DNA of 8,779 nt from GCA-2715965 sp047608975 (GTDB lineage Bacteria > Verrucomicrobiota > Verrucomicrobiia > Limisphaerales > JAYPXF01), in assembly GCA_047608975.1 (NCBI GenBank), contig JBLFYM010000207.1:1-8779 (forward strand), given 5' to 3'. A program made the translations under genes and the position numbers. Position 1 is the first letter of the stretch. Each line of letters begins with the position of its first letter. Below are positions 1-6,824 of this stretch, one piece after another. The notes beneath the pieces are model-generated. The model searched no databases, was not told the origin of the DNA, and saw only the letters and a program-made list of their open reading frames with translations.

Positions 1-1
1 C

Positions 2-724
2 AAGGTGGGTTTGACGGAGATTGGCTTCTCTGACCACGCGCCCTGTGAGCAGGACGACTTCGACGACTGGCGCATGAACAAGGACAAACTGGGTGAGTAT
101 GTGGAAAACGTCCACAAGGCGCAGGTCGATCACCCCACACTCGCGATCAAACTCGCCCTCGAAGTGGACTACATTCCCGGCCACGAAGCCTGGATCGAGG
201 AACTCTCCGCAATGCATCCTTGGGACTATCTGATCGGCTCCGTGCACTATGTCGCTGACGATTGGGAGGTTGATAATCCCGACAAGCTTTCCGGATGGCG
301 CGACCGTGACACCATGGAGGTCTGGACGCTGTACTTTGACCGTCTGCGCATGGCCGCCGAAACCGGGTATTTTGAAATAATCGGGCACACAGATTTGGTG
401 AAAAAATTCTGTTTCTATCCCGATCGAGATTGTACAGCACTCTACGACCGTTTTCTACGGGCGTCGAAATCGACCAACACCGCCATCGAGCTCAACACGG
501 CCGGCCTGCGGAAAGACTGCCGGGAGATCTATCCCGCGCGACACATACTCCGTCTCGCCTACGATCGCGGGGTGCAGATCACATTTGGATCAGACGCGCA
601 TAAGCCAGAGGAAGTTGGCATGGATTTTAAGGCTGCCGTCACCCTCGCCCGCGCGGTGGGTTACAACCACTGGAGTCGATTTGCGCAACGCGAACGGACG
701 TATGCCACCCTCGCTTCAATCTGA
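2..724 (+). CDS. PHP-domain phosphatase, histidinol-phosphatase (HisJ/HisK) family, 5'-truncated
   Basis: The reading frame is open to the left edge (first full codon at base 2), so the N-terminus lies outside the window. The GTG at base 5 is an internal valine, not the start. PHP metal-ligand motifs are visible in order: GFSDHAP (about bases 23-43), LEVDY, GSVHY, IGHTDL and near the end FGSDAHKP. The missing part should carry the first HxH motif, which normally sits just upstream of the GFSDHA segment. This order is that of the PHP-type histidinol-phosphatases, which hydrolyse L-histidinol phosphate to histidinol in the cytoplasm, the penultimate stage of histidine synthesis. No other his gene is visible; the next genes are surface-glycan glycosyltransferases. 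Some PHP enzymes are instead tyrosine phosphatases of capsule systems or general phosphoesterases, so the substrate is inferred. The stop is TGA at 722-724. Confidence 0.85.
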   Translation, partial: KVGLTEIGFSDHAPCEQDDFDDWRMNKDKLGEYVENVHKAQVDHPTLAIKLALEVDYIPGHEAWIEELSAMHPWDYLIGSVHYVADDWEVDNPDKLSGWRDRDTMEVWTLYFDRLRMAAETGYFEIIGHTDLVKKFCFYPDRDCTALYDRFLRASKSTNTAIELNTAGLRKDCREIYPARHILRLAYDRGVQITFGSDAHKPEEVGMDFKAAVTLARAVGYNHWSRFAQRERTYATLASI

Positions 725-843
725 AATACTTTGGTGGTCAATGGCACCGGATTACCAAACCCTGATCAGATTCACTTTTCACTCGACCTTCACGAGTCCT
801 CGCCGCCTAAATATCCTGCCGGCTGCGCGAGTAGTCAGGTGAC

Positions 844-1932
844 ATGAAACTGGCTCTTATTCGGCGTAAATTCTCAGCTACAGGCGGTGCGGAACTCTAT
901 CTGCAACGTTTGCTGGGAGCCCTGCGCGAACACGATCACGAGCTGCATCTGTTCACCGAATCCTGGGAATCCAAGCCCGCGGATGTCGAACTCCATCCCA
1001 TCTCTATCAATGCGGGGCGGCACGAAGCACCACTCGCCTTCGCAGCCGCCGCTGAAAAGGAAGTCAAACAACATCAGTTCGACTGCGTCTTCAGCTTGGA
1101 ACGAACGATACATCAGGATGTGTATCGGGCCGGGGACGGCGTCCACAAAGTCTGGTTGCAACGACGTCGGCAATTTGCGCCCTGGTGGCGAAAGCCCTTC
1201 GTGAACTTTGGCGCCTTCCATCGCAATGTGCAGAAGGTCGAGGCCGAGGCGTTCCATCCTGACAACACCCGCCACATCATTGTAAATTCCGAGATGGTGA
1301 GGGGAGAAATTCTCGACAACTTTGACTTCCCCCCCGGTCGGATTCACCTGATCCGCAATGGTATCGATGTGCAGCGCTATCAATCCGGCGACCGGAAGAA
1401 AACGCGGAAGTCTTTCGGCATTCACGACGACGATTTCGTCATGCTGTTCGTCGGCTCGGGTTGGGAACGCAAGGGGCTCAAGTATCTCATCCGGGCGTAC
1501 GAGCAAATGTCAGGAAACAACGTGAAGGTGCTCGTCGTCGGCAAAGGCCGCAAGCCGATGTTTGCGAACGAAGGCGTGATCTATACCGGGCCGATCCCGA
1601 ACGTGGAAGCAGCCTGCTTCGCCGCCGATCTGCTCGTTTTTCTCCCCATCTACGAACCCTGCTCGAACGTGGTTTCCGAAGCCTTGGCCGCGGACCTGCC
1701 GGTTGTCACCACCGTGATGAATGGCGCCCACGAACTGATTCGTGAAGGGCGCAACGGCTCCGTCATTCATGATCCTCGCGATACGAAGGCGGTCGTGAAT
1801 GCGATCGAAAAATGGCGGGCCAATCGCGGCTCATCCGAAACCACTCCTGACGATGTCCTCAGTCTGGACCGAAACGTCAGGGAAACTGTTGAAGTGCTCG
1901 AAATGGCCGCTGCGGAAAAGAAACGTCTATGA
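844..1932 (+). CDS. Glycosyltransferase family 4, WaaG (RfaG)-like
   Basis: This 362-residue protein has the usual length and two-Rossmann GT-B layout of GT4 enzymes. The N-terminal domain has the acceptor-side glycine motif (GGAE, residues 14-17). The C-terminal domain has NGID (172-175), the phosphate-binding FVGSGWERKG segment (202-211) and the retaining-GT EX7E motif (E271 to E279, in EPCSNVVSE), which binds the nucleotide sugar. The segment DVYRAGDGVH (92-101) and the overall spacing resemble WaaG, the glucosyltransferase that adds the first outer-core hexose to lipopolysaccharide heptose. The likely site is the cytoplasmic face of the inner membrane. Donor and acceptor cannot be read from the sequence. 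A purine-rich AGGTGA (837-842) lies only one base before the ATG, closer than usual, but the family N-terminus fits this start. The stop overlaps the next start (ATGA), so the two are probably co-translated. Confidence 0.88.
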   Translation: MKLALIRRKFSATGGAELYLQRLLGALREHDHELHLFTESWESKPADVELHPISINAGRHEAPLAFAAAAEKEVKQHQFDCVFSLERTIHQDVYRAGDGVHKVWLQRRRQFAPWWRKPFVNFGAFHRNVQKVEAEAFHPDNTRHIIVNSEMVRGEILDNFDFPPGRIHLIRNGIDVQRYQSGDRKKTRKSFGIHDDDFVMLFVGSGWERKGLKYLIRAYEQMSGNNVKVLVVGKGRKPMFANEGVIYTGPIPNVEAACFAADLLVFLPIYEPCSNVVSEALAADLPVVTTVMNGAHELIREGRNGSVIHDPRDTKAVVNAIEKWRANRGSSETTPDDVLSLDRNVRETVEVLEMAAAEKKRL

Positions 1933-2681
1933 AGATCTCGTTCGTTCTCATCACCTTGAACGAGGAGGAGAATCTTCCGCGCTGTCTTAAAAGCTGCGCC
2001 GATCTGGCCGATGAAATCGTCGTCCTCGATTCCAAGAGCACCGACCGGACAAAGGAGATTGCCGCCGAGTACGGGGCGCGCTTTGAAGAACAGGATTGGC
2101 TGGGTTATGTGGGGCAGAAGAACAAGGCCGTCGCACTCGCCAAGAACGAATGGGTCCTCAGCCTCGATGCCGACGAGGAACTTTCCCCGGATCTTCGCAA
2201 CGAGATCCAGTCCATCATCTACGAGGGTGCGCCGGAGAATATCAACGGTTTCAGCATGCCCCGTTGCGTGGAATACGAGGGACGATGGATTCGCTATGGT
2301 GACTGGTATCCCGACCGCGTGATCCGTCTCTTCAAGAAATCAGCGGCCAAGTTTGAGGGCGGCAAAGTCCATGAACGACTGGTGCTCGAGGGCGGAATGA
2401 AAGAGCTGCAGCACAACATTAACCACTACTCCTTCAAAGACCGCTCCGATCATTGGGCGCGTTGCCAGAAGTATGCCCGGCTCTGGGCGGAAACTGAACA
2501 CGAGCGCGACCACAAGGTTGGCCCCTTTGCCCCGATCAGCCATGCGTTCTTCCGTTGGCTCCGAGGTTATCTGCTCAAGATGGGATTCCTCGACGGTGCG
2601 CAGGGCTTTCGAATTGCGAACTACTGCGCGGCGGAAGTGAAGCTAAAATACGAGATCCTCAGGGAACTAAACCGCGGCTGA
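1929..2681 (+). CDS. Glycosyltransferase family 2, WaaE/KdtX-like LPS core glucosyltransferase
   Basis: This 250-residue single-domain GT-A protein matches the usual WaaE/KdtX length. The N-terminus MKISFVLITLNEEENL is the canonical GT2 opening; D34 in VVLDSKSTD should contact the nucleotide and D80-A-D82 (SLDADEE) is the DXD-like metal site. GDWYPDRVIRLF (124-135), KVHERL (146-151) and the C-terminal helix with GFLDGAQGF (219-227) are characteristic of the WaaE group, which in enterobacteria adds a beta-1,4-glucose to inner-core heptose. There is no transmembrane segment, so it is a cytoplasmic or membrane-associated inverting transferase. Its ATG overlaps the stop of the GT4 gene by 4 bp, typical of translational coupling, which suggests both act on one glycan. 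The exact sugar is inferred from family resemblance only. Confidence 0.88.
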   Translation: MKISFVLITLNEEENLPRCLKSCADLADEIVVLDSKSTDRTKEIAAEYGARFEEQDWLGYVGQKNKAVALAKNEWVLSLDADEELSPDLRNEIQSIIYEGAPENINGFSMPRCVEYEGRWIRYGDWYPDRVIRLFKKSAAKFEGGKVHERLVLEGGMKELQHNINHYSFKDRSDHWARCQKYARLWAETEHERDHKVGPFAPISHAFFRWLRGYLLKMGFLDGAQGFRIANYCAAEVKLKYEILRELNRG

Positions 2682-2752
2682 ACCATCCTTTGGGCCTTGG
2701 TTAGTTTTCGCGGACCACTGATCTTGGCAGTCTGTGTAGCGGCCCCGCCATT

Positions 2753-2782
2753 TTGAGATCACGGAAGTTCAAGGGCTCGAAT
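2753..2782 (+). promoter_or_regulatory. Possible sigma70-like promoter before the multihaem cytochrome
   Basis: In the 174-bp gap between the glycosyltransferase pair and the cytochrome gene, TTGAGA (2753-2758, five of six matches to the -35 consensus) is followed after 18 bp by TCGAAT (2777-2782, four of six to the -10). The position, about 75 bp before the chosen ATG, suits a promoter separating the glycan genes from the redox genes. Sites this weak occur by chance, and promoter rules in PVC bacteria are not well known. Confidence 0.2.
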
Positions 2783-2855
2783 AGTCAGTTTGAGCTTGCG
2801 ACCATCGAACGAGTTCATTTGTCAAACCGCCCCGGCGTTTCTACAATTTCAGCAC

Positions 2856-4817
2856 ATGACCGATCCCGATGAACAGGTGCCGAACCGCTCACCAATGATC
2901 GGCGTTCTTTCGGTCGTGGTGATCGTCCTCGTGGGAACATTCCTCAATCCCCGCGATCAACCCGAGGTCCCGCCGCGCATCGTGAGCACCCCGGTTCAGG
3001 CCCTCAAGCAGCCAACCGTCCACACCAATGGAAACCAACCGGAGAACCTCATGCGCTTCAGACCGGTCGTGGATCATCGGGATGGCTACGTGGGATCAGA
3101 ATCATGCGTCGAATGTCATGCCCAGAACCATGAATCGTGGCATCACTCCTACCATCGCACGATGACTCAAACTGCCACTGCCGATCGGGTCATGGCTGAC
3201 TTCGACGACGTCGTCGTTCGCGTCGGTCCCCAAAACGAGGAATACCGACTCACGCAGTCGCAGGGACTCTGTTGGGTGGAGATGGGACCTCAGGATGATC
3301 TGCCATTCGACAACTCCAGTCAGCGCAAGACCTATCCGATAGTGATGACGACCGGTTCCCATCACATGCAGATCTACTGGTTCCCGATCGGTGGCGATCG
3401 GAGCCTCGGGATGCTGCCAATCGTCTATCTCAAGAAGGAACAGCGGTGGATCCCGCGAACAGCCGCTTTTCTTCGGCCACACACGGATCTGTTCAGCGTC
3501 GAACCCACTCGTTGGAACGTCACCTGTGTGCATTGCCACTCCACGCATGGGGACACCGACGGACGAATCGTGTACGACCAGGTGATGTTCAACACCCGCG
3601 TTGCTGAATTCGGAATCTCATGTGAAGCCTGCCACGGACCGGCGGAATCTCACGTCGCGCTTCGTCGGTCAAACCCGGAATCCCTGCCCGATGGCGCAAT
3701 CGACGCAATCGTCAATCCGGCCGATCTGCCACACGATTTGTCAGCCCAAGTTTGCGGAGGATGCCACAGTATTTATGTACCGCATAAGCGCAACCAGATG
3801 CATCTACCCGGGGAACCGCTCGCGAAAACCCGGCGGATCAGTCGACGAGACAAGATTACAGCCGATCAAATCCGCCGCCAGAACGAGTCCCATGCCAACG
3901 TGGACGCGATTGTAAAAGCGACCCTTGACGGGAGTTTTTGGGGAGACGGAATGGTTCGTGTTTCGGGACGGGAGTACAACGGGATGGTCGAAACGTCCTG
4001 CCACACCCAGGGCACGATGTCCTGCCTGTCCTGCCACAAGCTCCATAAGTCTGGCAGTGATCCGCGCGAGTTCGCCGAGTGGGCAGATGACCAGCTTAAA
4101 GCCGGGTTCCGCAGCGAAGACCAGGCATGTAGTCAGTGCCATGATGGCCAAAAGTTCACGGCCCAGACTCATACTCACCACGAACCGGAATCATCGGGCA
4201 GTGCCTGCTACAACTGTCATATGCCCCACACAACCTACGGAGTGCTCAAAGCCATCCGCAGCCACACCATCAGCAGCCCAAATGTTCGCGAGTCCGTCGA
4301 ATACGGGCGGCCAAACGCCTGCAACCTTTGTCATCTCGACAAATCGTTGGGCTGGACTGCACAGCATCTCAAGGGTTGGTATGGACAGTCCTCCCCCACC
4401 CTCACCTCCGATCAGCGCACCATTTCCGCCGCTGCGGCATGGGCCCTGGAAGGCGATGCCGGCCAACGGGCGCTCATCGCCTGGCATATGGGTTGGAAAC
4501 CGGCGCAAGAAGCATCAACGACCGATTGGTTGACGCCCTACCTGGCTGCTCTCATGGAGGATCCCTATGATGCGGTGCGTTACATCGCTCATCGCGCTCT
4601 GGGAATTCTGGGTAAGGATGGCACGGGCTACGATTTCGTCGGACCACCCGCAATCCGGACCGCCGCCGTGCGTGAGATCAAGGAGCGCTGGAAGAGTTCC
4701 CCCCATCCAACTCCACCTCCGGCAGTGCTGATCGACCAGAATGGGGAAGTCAAACAGGCCGAGTTTGAGCGACTTCTGCGCCGACGCAATCAACGGGAAC
4801 TTATTCTCGACGAATAG
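2856..4817 (+). CDS. Membrane-anchored octahaem c-type cytochrome (cytochrome c554/doubled-CXXCH type)
   Basis: The 653-residue product from this ATG carries eight CXXCH haem sites, with first cysteines at residues 84, 224, 256, 300, 390, 425, 451 and 489. The context (YVGSESCVECH, RPNACNLCH, CYNCHMPHTTYG) is that of the large multihaem cytochromes common in planctomycetes and verrucomicrobia. Residues 14-30 form one hydrophobic segment after a short acidic head, so it is a signal anchor placing the haems outside the cytoplasm. Residues 494-653 have no haem site; 522-590 look alpha-helical and HEAT-like (AVRYIAHRALGIL), where relatives often carry TPR repeats. The frame stays open up to a TTG at 2790, but the extra 22 residues are not family-like; ATG 2895, just before the anchor, is the other option. 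No clear ribosome site is seen at either. Likely role: electron transfer in the envelope; partner and substrate unknown. Confidence 0.85.
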   Translation: MTDPDEQVPNRSPMIGVLSVVVIVLVGTFLNPRDQPEVPPRIVSTPVQALKQPTVHTNGNQPENLMRFRPVVDHRDGYVGSESCVECHAQNHESWHHSYHRTMTQTATADRVMADFDDVVVRVGPQNEEYRLTQSQGLCWVEMGPQDDLPFDNSSQRKTYPIVMTTGSHHMQIYWFPIGGDRSLGMLPIVYLKKEQRWIPRTAAFLRPHTDLFSVEPTRWNVTCVHCHSTHGDTDGRIVYDQVMFNTRVAEFGISCEACHGPAESHVALRRSNPESLPDGAIDAIVNPADLPHDLSAQVCGGCHSIYVPHKRNQMHLPGEPLAKTRRISRRDKITADQIRRQNESHANVDAIVKATLDGSFWGDGMVRVSGREYNGMVETSCHTQGTMSCLSCHKLHKSGSDPREFAEWADDQLKAGFRSEDQACSQCHDGQKFTAQTHTHHEPESSGSACYNCHMPHTTYGVLKAIRSHTISSPNVRESVEYGRPNACNLCHLDKSLGWTAQHLKGWYGQSSPTLTSDQRTISAAAAWALEGDAGQRALIAWHMGWKPAQEASTTDWLTPYLAALMEDPYDAVRYIAHRALGILGKDGTGYDFVGPPAIRTAAVREIKERWKSSPHPTPPPAVLIDQNGEVKQAEFERLLRRRNQRELILDE

Positions 4818-4889
4818 TGTCCCCACTGCTCCGCCTCATCCAAATAGAATACGACGCCGCTTCAAGCAGTCTGCTGACAAAATCATTCT

Positions 4890-6824
4890 GTGAACCGCAC
4901 GATTCTACTGTCCATTTTCCTATGTGTAGCAGCCCGACCGGTCGGGGGTGCTGCTTTTGACAAGGACGTCAGGCCTTTCCTACAGAAGTATTGTGCGGAA
5001 TGCCACGGCGGGAAGAAGACCAAAGGCGGGGTGAATTTCGTAGAAATGCAGACGCCCGGGCACGCTCTGGCCGCATTTCGGACATGGGAGACAGCAATCG
5101 ATCTGCTGAAAGAAGGCGAGATGCCGCCGGACGCGGCCAAACAACCTGACGCCGCGCAGTTGGAACTCATTTACACCTGGTACCAAAGAACCTTCGTCGA
5201 CACAATCGAGGCTCATCCCGGCTACTTCAAACCGCGGAGATTGTCGGCGGGCGAATATCGCAACACCTTGCGAACCCTCTTCGGTTTTGATCTGGAAGTT
5301 GCCGTCATCGAGGCGGAGCAGACGCAGACCGAAAAGTCCCTTGTAATGAAGCTGTTGCCGACGGATCCACCCGGCAAAAGTGGCTTCAGGAACGACACCC
5401 ACGGAAATCCGCTTACACCCACGATCTGGGATCAGTATTCTTATCTCAGCGATCTCGCAATCAACCGACTGTTCACGCCCGCGAGAAGCAACATCCTCGA
5501 CAACCTCACCGGACCGATTCTTGCCACCGGCGTCTCCGCCGCCAACGTCGAGCGATTCATCCGCAATTTTCTACCTCAGGTATTTCGGCGCCCGCTGCCG
5601 GAAGATCAACTCGATGCAACCATCAAACGGATTCTCACGAAGACAGATCTTGAGACCTCCCTGAAACGGGAGATCAAATCTGCACTGATGTCCCCGACCT
5701 TCCTCTATCGCGGTCTGAGTATGACCGGCGAAAAGGACACGCAGCGTCCGGTAGATGATTTTGAATTGGCAGAACGCATGTCTTACTTCCTCTGGGGCGA
5801 CATGCCGGACGACGCTCTGTTCCGGGTTTCGAGGTCCGGAAAGCTCCGCGCGAGTGACCAGATTCGTTTGCAGGTGAATCGGATGTTGGATTCCCCCAGG
5901 GCACACTTCCTGGCCGAGGATTTCAGCACCCAGTGGTTGGCGTTGGATGCGATGGACCAGTTCGCCACCCGGCAAGTCCCCACGGCGGTCGCACTGAAAA
6001 CCCAACCGATAGAATTCATCCGGTATCTGATCAGGGAAGACCGGCCAATTCTTGAACTGCTCGATACCAGGACCACGTTTGCCAACGCGCTGCTTGCAAA
6101 GTTCTACGTGAACGATCGCAAGCAGATCACGTCGCAACCACGCCCCAAAGGATTCGAGCTCATGATCCTGCCGCACGCCAAGATTGAGCTGAAGAACACG
6201 CCGGAACGCGGAGGGTTGCTCACAATGCCGGGGATCCTGGCGATGAATCACGGGCCGATCCAGCGCGGCACCTGGATGCTCGAACGCATCCTCGGCGAAC
6301 ATCTTCCAGATCCACCTCCGGATGTTGGCCCGGTTCAGCCAAACCGGAAGGGCGAGAATCTTTCCTTCCGACAACGCTTCGAACAGCACCGTGAAAACCC
6401 GACCTGTGCCGTCTGTCATTCCAAAATCGACCCGCTTGGGTTCGCCCTCCAGGCCTATGACGACTCGGGACTCTTCAAACCTGGCAACGCCTCAGCATCA
6501 AAAAAGAAGAAAAAAAAGGGACAAGACTATGATTCCGGTGCCATCGACACCAGCGGCCAACTTCCCAACGGCAGCACATTCCAAAACTTTGCCGAGCTCA
6601 AACAGCTGTTGGTCTCTACCAACCGCGAAGCGATTGTCCGGAATATTGTCGAGCGCATGCTTTCCTACGCGCTCTGCCGCAAGCTCGAGATTTATGACCA
6701 GCCGGCGCTGAATGAAATCACGAAGAAACTCACCGTTGGGAATGGCACCTGGAGACAGTTGATTCACGAAGTCGTCAACAGTTTGCCGTTCCGCGAGACT
6801 GTGGTAAAAGGATCGAAGTCATGA
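4890..6824 (+). CDS. Exported dihaem DUF1592/DUF1588/DUF1585 protein with PSCyt1-like N-terminus
   Basis: This 644-residue protein starts at GTG 4890; an in-frame TGA at 4875-4877 and no other start between fix it. Residues 1-22 form a signal peptide ending near GGAA. Residues 23-108 resemble the planctomycete cytochrome C (PSCyt1) domain: CAECH (35-39) and GEMPP (76-80), whose M78 could be the distal haem ligand. Then follow DUF1587 (about 113-135, RRLSAGEYRNTLRTLFG), DUF1595 (about 216-275), DUF1592 (about 286-412, ELAERMSYFLW), DUF1588 (about 437-533, ERGGLLTMPGIL and CAVCH at 506-510 with DPLGFALQAYD) and DUF1585 (about 564-636). Domain names are by recognition. It is compact: many relatives carry an extra sugar-binding-like region in the middle, absent here. 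A lysine run lies at 538-543. It probably works outside the cytoplasm, paired with the overlapping DUF1552 gene. The family's biochemical activity is not established. Confidence 0.88.
   Translation: MNRTILLSIFLCVAARPVGGAAFDKDVRPFLQKYCAECHGGKKTKGGVNFVEMQTPGHALAAFRTWETAIDLLKEGEMPPDAAKQPDAAQLELIYTWYQRTFVDTIEAHPGYFKPRRLSAGEYRNTLRTLFGFDLEVAVIEAEQTQTEKSLVMKLLPTDPPGKSGFRNDTHGNPLTPTIWDQYSYLSDLAINRLFTPARSNILDNLTGPILATGVSAANVERFIRNFLPQVFRRPLPEDQLDATIKRILTKTDLETSLKREIKSALMSPTFLYRGLSMTGEKDTQRPVDDFELAERMSYFLWGDMPDDALFRVSRSGKLRASDQIRLQVNRMLDSPRAHFLAEDFSTQWLALDAMDQFATRQVPTAVALKTQPIEFIRYLIREDRPILELLDTRTTFANALLAKFYVNDRKQITSQPRPKGFELMILPHAKIELKNTPERGGLLTMPGILAMNHGPIQRGTWMLERILGEHLPDPPPDVGPVQPNRKGENLSFRQRFEQHRENPTCAVCHSKIDPLGFALQAYDDSGLFKPGNASASKKKKKKGQDYDSGAIDTSGQLPNGSTFQNFAELKQLLVSTNREAIVRNIVERMLSYALCRKLEIYDQPALNEITKKLTVGNGTWRQLIHEVVNSLPFRETVVKGSKS
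6500..6517 (+). repeat. A-rich homopolymer tract encoding a lysine run
   Basis: The coding strand reads six A, then GAAG, then eight A (6510-6517), directly followed by GGG. It encodes six lysines in the linker between the DUF1588 haem motif and DUF1585. Runs of eight A are prone to polymerase slippage and, when followed by G-rich sequence, resemble slippery sites. The downstream frame continues intact through DUF1585, so the sequenced version is in frame. Confidence 0.8.
6807..6812 (+). promoter_or_regulatory. Ribosome binding site of the DUF1552 gene
   Basis: AAAGGA lies 8 bases before the ATG at 6821, inside the end of the DUF1592 gene. It supports the ATGA-overlap start, which also gives a protein opening with a complete Tat signal. 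Confidence 0.55.

Noticed and set aside
781..797. Inverted repeat ACTCG-7-CGAGT in the gap before the GT4 gene
   Set aside because: Five-base arms are expected by chance and no T run or known operator pattern accompanies it.
874..1506. 210-residue minus-strand open frame inside the GT4 gene
   Set aside because: Antisense shadow of a well-supported glycosyltransferase; no family resemblance and no upstream signals.
2681..2708. Possible terminator after the GT2 gene (AACCA...TGGTT followed by AGTTTT)
   Set aside because: The stem has only five pairs with a 12-base loop and the T run is four bases, too weak to call.
2790..2855. TTG start that would add 22 residues to the multihaem cytochrome
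   Set aside because: The added residues are not signal-like, there is no well-spaced ribosome site, and ATG 2856 gives a short head directly before the membrane anchor.
4862..4878. Small palindrome (TCAAGCAGTCTGCTGA) before the DUF1592 gene
   Set aside because: Short, bulged stem with a three-base loop and no terminator-like T run; probably chance.
5571..6419. 282-residue open frame on the minus strand inside the DUF1592 gene
   Set aside because: It is the antisense shadow of a strongly supported gene; its translation shows no recognisable domain.
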